Shown: positions 35,909-43,021 of the stretch, in pieces | How the letters are laid out: each line of letters begins with the position of its first letter | Numbering within the stretch: position 1 is the stretch's first letter | Source of the DNA: Acidobacteriota bacterium | GTDB taxonomy: Bacteria; Acidobacteriota; Terriglobia; Acidiferrales; UBA7541 | Direction: 5' to 3' | Length of the DNA: 64,000 nt | Assembly (NCBI GenBank): GCA_013289825.1 | Contig: JABCZF010000027.1 | Location: 1-64,000, forward strand | Notes under the pieces: generated by a model | What the model saw: the letters and a program-made list of their open reading frames with translations, nothing else | Told to the model about the DNA's origin: nothing | Database searches by the model: none | Program-made: the position numbers and the translations under genes

Positions 35909-37099
35909 TTAAGATGCCACAACAGCCGCTACTGCCAACCGGTTCACTTCTTCCGTCGCCCTGCGACGCGCTTCCGCGTCCGCGGCCAGGACGTCGTCCA
36001 TCTTCTCAAAGCGCGTACGCGGTGTACGCGCCAGCACGCGTTCGATGACTTCCGCAATTCCCAGGAAGGGCAGGCGCCTCTCGAGAAAGGCCGCTACGGC
36101 AACTTCATCCGCTGCATTTAGGGCGCAAGGCAATGCCCCGCCCTTCTTCATCGCTTCGCGGGCAAGACGCAGGCAAGGGAAACGCCTTGTCGAAACTTTT
36201 GCGAAGTCCAACCGCCGCAACTTGCCCCAATCGAGAGCTACCTGATTAGACGACACTCTCTCTGGATAGGTTAACGCATATTGGATGGGCATTCGCATAT
36301 CCGTTGGACCGAGTTGCGCGAGAATCGAACCGTCCGCGAATTCGACCATGGAATGAACGGTGGACTGCGGGTGAATCACGACGTCAATCTGGTCGGGGCG
36401 CACGCCAAAGAGCCAGCGCGCCTCGATCACCTCGAATCCTTTGTTCATCATCGTCGCGGAATCAATGGTGATGCGGTTACCCATCTTCCAGTTTGGATGC
36501 GCGAGCGCTTGCTCTGGCGACACGCTCTCGAGACTGGCCAGGGGGGTCTTCCGAAAAGGTCCGCCGGATGCTGTCAGCACCAGCCGACGCACTTCGCCTT
36601 GCGTTCCGCCCCGCAGGCACTGGTGCACGGCATTGTGCTCGCTGTCCACGGGCAGAAGCTCGCGTCCGGCTTTTTTCGCCGCTGCCATGACCAATTCGCC
36701 TGCTGCGACCAAAACTTCCTTGTTCGAGAGCGCCACGGTCTTTCCTAGCTTGACGGCCTCATAGGTGGCTTCGAGCCCGACGACGCCAACGGCGGCGGAA
36801 ACGACGATGTCCGCCCTGGTGTGCGTCCCCACGGCGAGCAGGCCCTCGCGTCCATGATGTATCGCGGGCAGAGGAGAGATCCCTGTGCCGCGCAGCATGG
36901 AAGCAAGCTCATGCGCTTTCTTTTCATCACTTACAGAAACCAGTTCCGGCCGGTGTCGTTCAATCTGGCCAGTAAGTTCAGCGAGGTTGCCGCCCGCAGC
37001 CAGCGCAACAATACCAAACCGCTCGGGCAGCGCCTCCACCACGGAAAGACACTGGCGCCCGATCGAACCTGTTGAACCCAGAATGGATAGCTGTTTCAA
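35909..37099 (-). CDS. dxr: 1-deoxy-D-xylulose-5-phosphate reductoisomerase
   Basis: This enzyme catalyses the second step of the MEP isoprenoid pathway, making 2-C-methylerythritol 4-phosphate with NADPH. The NADPH motif LSILGSTGSIGRQ is at the very N-terminus. Catalytic and metal-binding segments follow: ALSNKEVLVAAGELV, PVDSEHNAVHQCL, TASGGPFR, HPNWKMGNRITIDSATMMNKG and IHPQSTVHSMVEF. I favour a TTG start at 37099 (MKQLSILGSTGSIG after decoding as Met), which gives 396 residues and a canonical N-terminus. The frame opens earlier with a GTG at 37144, but that codon lies at the edge of an intergenic inverted repeat. Confidence 0.95.
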   Translation of the reverse strand: MKQLSILGSTGSIGRQCLSVVEALPERFGIVALAAGGNLAELTGQIERHRPELVSVSDEKKAHELASMLRGTGISPLPAIHHGREGLLAVGTHTRADIVVSAAVGVVGLEATYEAVKLGKTVALSNKEVLVAAGELVMAAAKKAGRELLPVDSEHNAVHQCLRGGTQGEVRRLVLTASGGPFRKTPLASLESVSPEQALAHPNWKMGNRITIDSATMMNKGFEVIEARWLFGVRPDQIDVVIHPQSTVHSMVEFADGSILAQLGPTDMRMPIQYALTYPERVSSNQVALDWGKLRRLDFAKVSTRRFPCLRLAREAMKKGGALPCALNAADEVAVAAFLERRLPFLGIAEVIERVLARTPRTRFEKMDDVLAADAEARRRATEEVNRLAVAAVVAS

Positions 37100-37135
37100 G
37101 AAACTCTCTGCTCCGTTTGGCGCTGAACTTGATGG

Positions 37136-37155
37136 GACAGACACTCTTGTCTGTC
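37136..37155. repeat. intergenic inverted repeat (7-bp arms)
   Basis: GACAGAC-ACTCTT-GTCTGTC lies between cdsA and dxr inside the operon. It may act as an mRNA-processing or stabilising hairpin or be a REP-type element. Confidence 0.5.
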
Positions 37156-37186
37156 TCCCGCCCCATGAGTGGAAGGACCTCGGGAC

Positions 37187-38062
37187 CTACCGGTTGGGCG
37201 TGTAGATCCAAATCCAATAGTACCAGACAACTGGGATGGCCAGAATCAGCGCATCGATCCTGTCAAGTACGCCGCCGTGCCCCGGCAGCAGCGAGCCAGA
37301 GTCTTTAACTCCCGCGCTGCGTTTGTACGCGGATTCGAGCAAATCGCCAGCCTGGCCGGCAACATTGCCCACGGCAGCCATGGCCAGCAAGTGGGGCAGC
37401 GGCACCATGAAAAATCTGGCGAACACCATGGCGACCAGCAGCGCTCCCAGAATGCTGGCGATGGTTCCTTCCCAAGACTTTTTGGGGCTGAGCACGGGCG
37501 ACAACGGGCGCCTTCCAATGGCACGGCCTACAAAATATGCCGCCGAGTCTCCCACCCAAGTGATGACCAGCACAAACATCAGCAGCTTTGGTCCGTCTCG
37601 GCCGATCGCGTGGAGCCGAATGGTATACGTCAGCGGGAGCGCCACGAGGAGCAGCCCGCTCGAACTGATTCCCGCTGCAGGCAAGGCTTCCACCATCGGG
37701 CGCCTGGTCCAGAGCGTTAGCGCGCCAACACCGAGCAGAAAAATAAAGAAAACATCCTGAACGGCAGGAATGATTCCTAGAACTCGCCCGATCATCCGAT
37801 GGAAGGTCAGCCCGCCGGCGAGTTCGTAGGAAGGGGCGATAGCCGCCAACCATTGCACGTATACCAGCCCTAGCGCGCAGGTCGCGGTCCAGAATCGATA
37901 GGCACGGTGGCCAATCGCGTCGCCCAAAGCAAAATATTCAAAGAGGGCAAGCAGAATGACGAACGCGAGACCGACTGCCAGGGCGGCGGTCGAGCCCCAC
38001 AATACCAGGCCAACTACACAAGGAATCAGAACGACGGCCGTCGCCACGCGCTTCCAGGTCAT
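37187..38062 (-). CDS. cdsA: phosphatidate cytidylyltransferase
   Basis: This 291-residue polytopic inner-membrane enzyme makes CDP-diacylglycerol from phosphatidate and CTP, the entry to phospholipid synthesis. It has about eight hydrophobic helices. The C-terminal family signature is clear, from SAYKRSAGVKDSGSLLPGHG to GVLDRIDAL, with the Asp residues that bind the metals. It ends PNR, shortly before the hairpin preceding dxr. The uppS-cdsA-dxr-rseP order is the widely conserved bacterial arrangement. Confidence 0.94.
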   Translation of the reverse strand: MTWKRVATAVVLIPCVVGLVLWGSTAALAVGLAFVILLALFEYFALGDAIGHRAYRFWTATCALGLVYVQWLAAIAPSYELAGGLTFHRMIGRVLGIIPAVQDVFFIFLLGVGALTLWTRRPMVEALPAAGISSSGLLLVALPLTYTIRLHAIGRDGPKLLMFVLVITWVGDSAAYFVGRAIGRRPLSPVLSPKKSWEGTIASILGALLVAMVFARFFMVPLPHLLAMAAVGNVAGQAGDLLESAYKRSAGVKDSGSLLPGHGGVLDRIDALILAIPVVWYYWIWIYTPNR

Positions 38063-38186
38063 AGAAAAGGAATCCCCTGACGAATCACTCGTTACATCTC
38101 ATCACACCAGGGGGAATAAATCACGAGGGAGAACCACAAATTAGCGGGGGGCCCGGTTTCAAAAAGCCGTTTTCGAGAAAAATTGC

Positions 38187-39032
38187 TCACTTGCCGACGG
38201 CGCGGACCGATGTTTCCGGGGCGGGCTGGCCTTCGCGGATTCCGCCGTAGCGGCGCTCACGTTTTTGGAATTCGACAAGGGCCTCAAGCAAGCGGGCGCG
38301 GTTGAAATCGGGCCAAAGGGTTTCCGTGACGAAAATTTCAGCATAGGCAATCTGCCACAGAAGAAAATTGCTCACGCGCATTTCGCCGCTCGTGCGAATC
38401 AGCAAATCGGGATCGGGCAACCCGTTCGTGTACATGTGTCGGGCGAGCGTCTCTTCGGTAATCTCGGCGCGGTGCCCATGACCATTCTGCTCCGCCAAAA
38501 TCGCGTTCATGGCGTCCACGATTTCCGCGCGGCCGCCGTAGTTCAGCGCCACGCAGAGCACCATGCCGTTGTTTCTAGCGGTCCGTTCCATGGCGTCCCG
38601 CACGTCGTCCCGCACGCCCTTTGGAAGTTCGTCGGTGCGACCCAAAAACCGCATCCGGATATTGTTCTTTTGCAGCAACGGCATTTCGCGGCGCAGATAT
38701 TCGCGCAGCAGTTGCATGAGAAAATCTATTTCTGTTTTTGGGCGACGCCAGTTTTCTACTGAGAAAGCGTACAACGTCAGCGCCTCGATCTTCAGGCGCG
38801 CGCAAGTCTCAATCGTCGACCTGGCCGTTTTCGTGCCGGAGCGATGACCAGCCACGCGGGGCAGATGCCGCTGCTGCGCCCAGCGCCCGTTGCCGTCCAT
38901 GATGACGGCTACGTGTCGCGGCAAGCGGCCCAGATCGAGCTTTTCAAAGAGCAGCGCTTCCTCGGGAGTCAGCGGTCCCAGCGAGCCGGAGGCGGAAACT
39001 TGCAGCGTCGTGTGTGATTTACTGTGCGGCAC
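38187..39032 (-). CDS. uppS: isoprenyl transferase (undecaprenyl diphosphate synthase)
   Basis: This cis-prenyltransferase condenses isopentenyl units onto farnesyl diphosphate to make the C55 lipid carrier for peptidoglycan and LPS synthesis. The 281-residue protein has the catalytic segment HVAVIMDGNGRWAQQR, GHRSGTKTARSTIE, LTLYAFSVENWRRP, ALNYGGRAEIVDA, and DLLIRTSGEMRVSNFLLWQ with FVTETLWPDF near the C-terminus. The start is a GTG with AGGAA 5 nt upstream. The N-terminal extension of about 35 residues before the core is longer than in E. coli. It begins the uppS-cdsA-dxr-rseP run. Confidence 0.95.
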   Translation of the reverse strand: MPHSKSHTTLQVSASGSLGPLTPEEALLFEKLDLGRLPRHVAVIMDGNGRWAQQRHLPRVAGHRSGTKTARSTIETCARLKIEALTLYAFSVENWRRPKTEIDFLMQLLREYLRREMPLLQKNNIRMRFLGRTDELPKGVRDDVRDAMERTARNNGMVLCVALNYGGRAEIVDAMNAILAEQNGHGHRAEITEETLARHMYTNGLPDPDLLIRTSGEMRVSNFLLWQIAYAEIFVTETLWPDFNRARLLEALVEFQKRERRYGGIREGQPAPETSVRAVGK

Positions 39033-39144
39033 GGGTTCCTGGGGTTTCTTCTTTACGCCGCAAAGTTAACATACGTTTCGGGAGCGGCGCAATCCCGGGG
39101 TGCCGTTTCGGGCATCAGCGTTTCGAGGATCCCCTGGCCGGACC

Positions 39145-40467
39145 TCAGCCGGAGGCTGGCGGAGCCGCTTGGAAGAGCGACGTGTACACCAGCACGAGCG
39201 TCAGGATAATCATCGCGATGGCGGTTACCCAGGCGATGATGTTGAACGTGAGCGTGTTCACGTGCTCGCCCATCAGATCGCGCCGGTTGACGAGGAGCAA
39301 AATAAAGATGATCACCACGGGCAGCCAAACGCCGTTCCCTACCTGAGAGAAAATCAGAATCTTCCAGATCGGAACGTGGGGGATCAGGATGATGCCGGCG
39401 CCGACGGCGATTAAGAGGGTGTAAAGGCTGTAAAAGATTCTGGCATCTTTGAATTTGTGGTCGATCCCCGCTTCAAACCCCAGTCCTTCGCAGATCACAT
39501 GCGCTGTGGAGAGCGGCAAAATCGAGGCGGCGAAGAGCGAGGCGTTCAGCAAACCGAACGCAAAGGTAAATCCCGCCCATTTCCCTGCCAGCGGGATCAA
39601 GGCCTTGGCGGCCTGGACCGCATCGGTAATGTCACGTTGGCCGGAAACATACAGAGTGGCAGCGGTGGCGACGATAATGAAGAATACGATGACCATGCAA
39701 CTGATGCTGCCGACCAAGACATCGGCGCGCGCTTGCGGATACTGGCGGGGGCCGACTTTCTTTTCAACGAACCCGGCCTGGAGGTAGAAAAACTGCCAAG
39801 GGGCAATAGTCGTTCCGACTAGCGCCGTTAAAGTGACCAGGTAGCCCGACTCGAAACGAAGATTCGGAATGACCACGTGCTTGGCCGCCTCCAGCCAATC
39901 CGGCTTGGCCAGGAATGCGGAAATGATGTACGTGACGTAGAATCCGCAGGCAATCAGAAAGATGACCTCCACCTGCCGATACGTTCCTCGAAGCACCAGA
40001 ATCCAGACCAGGAAAGCGGCGATGGGAACAGCGATGTACCTGCTGACGTGAAACATCTCCATGGAGGCGGCCACGCCGGCAAACTCGGCAACGACGTTGG
40101 CCAGGTCCACAAAAAAACCCGTGATCATCACGAAAAAAGTGGAGCGGAAACCGAACTCTTCGCGAATTAGGTCGGACAAGCCCTTGCCGGTCATGACGCC
40201 CATGCGCGCGCACATTTCCTCGGTGACGTACAGCGCGATGGTCATCGGAATTAGCGCCCAGAGCATGGCGTACCCATACTGGGCGCCGGCCTGCGAATAG
40301 GTGGCAATACCGCCGGCGTCATTGTCGACGTTCGAGGTGATGAGTCCCGGGCCGACTACGGCGAGCAGCAAGGTCAGGCGGCGGCGCAGGCCGCGAATCT
40401 TGTGCTGCAAATTTTCGCCTCGCGTTTCGAGGCCTCGAACGCTCGATTTAAGGCTTTCCCAGTTCAT
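39145..40467 (-). CDS. NRAMP-like divalent cation permease with altered metal site (candidate Mg2+ transporter)
   Basis: The 440-residue inner-membrane protein has about 11 hydrophobic helices and a clear NRAMP/SLC11 fold. The first helix reads GPGLITSNVDNDAGGIATYS, where Mn/Fe transporters have the DPGN motif; here it is DAGG (residues 50-53). In helix 6 the usual MPH motif is APWQ (222-225, in LVGTTIAPWQFFYLQ). Loss of the helix-6 Met, which favours soft transition metals, and of the helix-1 Asn argues against classic Mn2+ transport. NRAMP-related Mg2+ transporters (NRMT) have lost the same kind of residues. The gene lies 21 nt after an MgtE-like soluble protein and is probably its partner. 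Confidence 0.85.
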   Translation of the reverse strand: MNWESLKSSVRGLETRGENLQHKIRGLRRRLTLLLAVVGPGLITSNVDNDAGGIATYSQAGAQYGYAMLWALIPMTIALYVTEEMCARMGVMTGKGLSDLIREEFGFRSTFFVMITGFFVDLANVVAEFAGVAASMEMFHVSRYIAVPIAAFLVWILVLRGTYRQVEVIFLIACGFYVTYIISAFLAKPDWLEAAKHVVIPNLRFESGYLVTLTALVGTTIAPWQFFYLQAGFVEKKVGPRQYPQARADVLVGSISCMVIVFFIIVATAATLYVSGQRDITDAVQAAKALIPLAGKWAGFTFAFGLLNASLFAASILPLSTAHVICEGLGFEAGIDHKFKDARIFYSLYTLLIAVGAGIILIPHVPIWKILIFSQVGNGVWLPVVIIFILLLVNRRDLMGEHVNTLTFNIIAWVTAIAMIILTLVLVYTSLFQAAPPASG

Positions 40468-40488
40468 CCGGAGATTCCCATTCCCTTT

Positions 40489-41730
40489 TTATTTCTTCAC
40501 CAATCGCGAAACTACGTCATCCACGGTGACCGTGCCGATCGGACGCCTCTCTTCATCCACCACCGTGAGCATTCGCAAATTATACTTATCGAACAGCTCA
40601 AAAACGTCATTCTCATCCGCGTCGGCTGCAATACTTAACAGCGGCTCGCTTCGAAGCTCGAACATTTTCTGTTCTGGAGCGGCCAGCAGCAAGCGCGCGA
40701 CGGAGACCGTGCCGGAATACTCCGCTTTGCCATCTAGCAGGACGATGGTGTCAAGCTGATCGAGATTTAATTCCTGGCCGCGGATCCACGCGAGCACCTC
40801 TTCCCGCCTCGACGCTTCGCTCACAAAGACGAACTCGGTGTTCATCATTCCGCCTGCCGTCGAAGGATCGAAAGCCAGCAACTCGCGCACTTCATCGGCC
40901 TCCTGGCCGGGCATTTCTTCCAGCAATTCCTCCGAGGTCTCCTTCGGAAGGTCGGCCAGAAGATCAGCGGCAGCATCGGGCGCCATCTCTTCAAGAATGT
41001 CGGCTGCCTTTTCAGGGTCCAGCCTCTCGACGATCTGCGTGGTTAGCCGTTCATCCAGCTCGGCGAGTACGGCGGCGGCCGTCTCCTCGTCGAGGGAAGC
41101 GATAATTCCCTGCCGCTCGTCTGTCGAGAGGTCTTCCATGATCTCGGCCAGGTCCGCCGGATGCAGGTCTTCCAACTTTTCGTGGGTGATACGCAGCTTT
41201 ACGCGCCGTAACGGGTCCGACTCGATCAAGTTCACAAATTCCCAGCGGATGGCGCTTTGCGGCAGCTTGCGCTGCAGTTTGCGAATCATGCCGGGAGAAA
41301 CTACCCCCTGCAGGAGCCTGCGCACCGCGCCGGGTAGTCCCACATCGACTTGCGTGACCCGCAACTCCACATTTCCGTTGGTCTTCATTTCCGTCAGGTC
41401 CACGTCATTCACGCGAACGACCTTGCGGCCGCGGGTGTCGATGATTTGCTGGTCCATCAAATCCTTGCGCACGGCCAGCAGCGATTCGTTCGGTTCATAA
41501 AGTTCGAGAGCGCGCTCGCCTACATTTAGGCGCAGCGTCCCGGGAGCAAACGTGGCTACCTGATCGTGCCGGGCCAGCAGCGGCTGGAAGCGGCCGCGCG
41601 AGATCAGGAAATGGGACAGACGGTTGGTGGCTTGCGAGGGCTCGATGAAGAATTCGCGCACCCGCCCTACGAAATTGCCCTGCGCGTCGTAGACTTGCGC
41701 TCCCATCAGTTCTGTTGCGTATAGTTCCAT
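40489..41730 (-). CDS. soluble PRC-barrel / MgtE_N / CBS protein, candidate Mg2+ sensor partner
   Basis: The 413-residue protein has no transmembrane helix. Residues about 1-70 resemble a PRC-barrel (YATELMGAQVYDAQGNFVGRV), and a second PRC-like segment is at about 90-120 (LMDQQIIDTRGRKVVRVNDV). Residues about 190-290 are the MgtE N-terminal superhelix (LHPADLAEIMEDLSTDERQG, DPEKAADILEEMAPDAAADL). Residues about 290-413 are a pair of CBS domains ending EERRPIGTVTVDDVVSRL. In MgtE these two parts sense cytosolic Mg2+ and gate the attached channel; the channel domain is missing here. The Met at 41730 has GAGG 8 nt upstream. It is followed after 21 nt by the NRAMP-like permease. Confidence 0.88.
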   Translation of the reverse strand: MELYATELMGAQVYDAQGNFVGRVREFFIEPSQATNRLSHFLISRGRFQPLLARHDQVATFAPGTLRLNVGERALELYEPNESLLAVRKDLMDQQIIDTRGRKVVRVNDVDLTEMKTNGNVELRVTQVDVGLPGAVRRLLQGVVSPGMIRKLQRKLPQSAIRWEFVNLIESDPLRRVKLRITHEKLEDLHPADLAEIMEDLSTDERQGIIASLDEETAAAVLAELDERLTTQIVERLDPEKAADILEEMAPDAAADLLADLPKETSEELLEEMPGQEADEVRELLAFDPSTAGGMMNTEFVFVSEASRREEVLAWIRGQELNLDQLDTIVLLDGKAEYSGTVSVARLLLAAPEQKMFELRSEPLLSIAADADENDVFELFDKYNLRMLTVVDEERRPIGTVTVDDVVSRLVKK

Positions 41731-41763
41731 GATGTTGCCTCTTTGCGCGCGACCGGAGCCCAC

Positions 41764-42117
41764 CGAGGAGCATCCCGCAGGGCTCCCCGCGAATCGACCA
41801 CCAACAAAAAAACCCGCGAACCGAAATGACCTCGGCTGCGGGCAAGTGCCTCAGAAAAATGGACTTACCGTTAGCCCGGTGTGAACCCTCCCCACCCTAC
41901 CGCCTGCGGGAGCCCTTGCAGCTCGCCGGACGTTGCCCAATCGCCCTTCAGAAGCCTTACCCCGATTGCCCGCTTGGCGCGGAAGCGACTAGGGCCAGGT
42001 TCGAGTTCGTTGGACGCACTCATCGGGAGAAAACCCACTCCTGGGGGTCAGTCAAGCTGCCACTGCACCTGCGACTACCGCCAACGGAGGCAATTGCATT
42101 GCCGTTTGGCCGCCGCA
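41764..42117 (-). ncRNA. structured 5' leader of the MgtE-like/NRAMP-like operon (candidate riboswitch)
   Basis: A leader of about 355 nt runs from the predicted transcription start to the coding region, with multiple possible helices. These include a three-way junction closed by CCAGG/CCUGG (plus-strand 41995-41999 with 42040-42044) enclosing a GAGU/ACUC hairpin, and a hairpin closed by CAAUCG/CGAUUG (41938-41943 with 41963-41968). An intrinsic terminator closes the leader. The segment GCCCG overlapping the terminator's 5' arm (41839-41843) could instead pair with CGGGC upstream (41874-41878), giving a mutually exclusive antiterminator. I cannot match it to the M-box, yybP-ykoY or ydaO consensus by eye. 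Confidence 0.5.
41806..41842 (-). terminator. leader terminator upstream of the MgtE-like gene
   Basis: On the minus strand, CCCGC (41838-41842), an inner CCGA/TCGG pair and GCGGG (41813-41817) form a stable stem followed by seven U residues (plus-strand A tract 41806-41812). It lies about 75 nt before the start codon of the downstream gene, so it acts as an attenuator position and does not end an upstream gene. Confidence 0.7.
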
Positions 42118-42123
42118 GCTGCA

Positions 42124-42152
42124 GTGATAAGCCGGGGTTGTTCCAAAGTCAA
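42124..42152 (-). promoter_or_regulatory. candidate promoter of the MgtE-like/NRAMP-like operon
   Basis: On the minus strand, TTGACT (42147-42152) and TATCAC (42124-42129) have exactly 17 nt between them. It lies directly after the CYTH gene, about 390 nt before the first coding start of the operon. Confidence 0.6.
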
Positions 42153-42191
42153 GCAAAGAATGACCTTGCGAGTGATTTTTTTGAACTTTTC

Positions 42192-42857
42192 TTAGGGAGG
42201 TGGGCGTTTCTTGGCGGTGAAGATCATGTCTCGAGGTTCTTGGCCGAGGCGACGGCATTCTTCGACGTAAAGACTGAGATAGTTCTTCAAAACGTAGTCC
42301 CGCCGCGTGTGGCCAAGTTCAGCAGCGGCCCGGTCAATGGCTGCGGGCGGTCCTTCCAGTTCGACGAACGTACCGATGGGCGTTTCATCCAGCTCGATCA
42401 GCAGTTCCTTTGCCCAGCTCAACCTAGCGGGCAGGCGAAACGTGGTACGGTATTTTTCGTAGCGGAACCATCCGCGCATTCCTAGGCCTTCGAAAACCTT
42501 CGCCAGGATAGTAGCATCGGACACTTCCACCTCGATCTCTTCACGAACCTTATGGCGATGGGTTTGTTGGGAGCTTCCGGAAGCGAACGTTCCCTTAACG
42601 AGCGGCTTCTTGAAAGTTAGCAAGGCGCGCGGTCCTGCCGCGGGCCTGCCCTTTTTCGGTTTGGTTTCCGTTTCCGTTCGGATGCGGAGGAGCTGGCCAT
42701 GTTTTGCGAGACCGCCTTCCGGCGTATCGAAAATGACGTTCCATTCGTGAACGCGGCCGGAACCCCCGCCGACCGGATGTGCCCCCAGCCTTTTCAGAAT
42801 GTGCCTAAAGGTCTTTGGGTCGCTGATTCGCAGCTTGATCTCGATTTCCTGCGCCAT
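42192..42857 (-). CDS. CYTH-domain protein (class IV adenylate cyclase / thiamine-triphosphatase-like)
   Basis: The 221-residue protein folds as a triphosphate tunnel metalloenzyme. The signature EIEIKLRI begins at residue 4. Alternating charged strands line the tunnel (LLRIRTE, ALLTFKKP, REEIEVEV, ELDETPIGTFVELEG). Members hydrolyse inorganic or thiamine triphosphate or make cAMP; this cannot be resolved here. The Met at 42857 has AAGGA 5 nt upstream and precedes the EIEIK motif closely, unlike an earlier in-frame start at 42881. A -10-like TATACT lies at about 42919-42924. Confidence 0.88.
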   Translation of the reverse strand: MAQEIEIKLRISDPKTFRHILKRLGAHPVGGGSGRVHEWNVIFDTPEGGLAKHGQLLRIRTETETKPKKGRPAAGPRALLTFKKPLVKGTFASGSSQQTHRHKVREEIEVEVSDATILAKVFEGLGMRGWFRYEKYRTTFRLPARLSWAKELLIELDETPIGTFVELEGPPAAIDRAAAELGHTRRDYVLKNYLSLYVEECRRLGQEPRDMIFTAKKRPPP

Positions 42858-43021
42858 CTTTATCCTTTTTTCCCGTGCCACTGCGCGTCCCGGCTTTCCG
42901 ACACCGCTGACTTCCGTTAGTATAGCGGACGAACGTATTTCGCCGTTGCTCAGCGGGACCCCGGCTGAATCTGGCGCAACGGCCGGCGCCCGCCCGCCGA
43001 GCTCAGCAGACCAAGAGACTT

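Noticed and set aside
41995..42013. GGTTCGAGTTC as a tRNA T-arm on the plus strand
   Set aside because: No acceptor, D-arm or anticodon arm can be folded around it; it belongs to the leader's predicted three-way junction on the other strand.
41764..42117. Leader as an M-box, yybP-ykoY or ydaO riboswitch
   Set aside because: The central conserved M-box sequence (AGACGCCAAUGGG-type) and the other families' signature loops are not visible. Only weak resemblances such as GGGUAAGGCUUCU and GGGCUAAC exist, so I left it unclassified.
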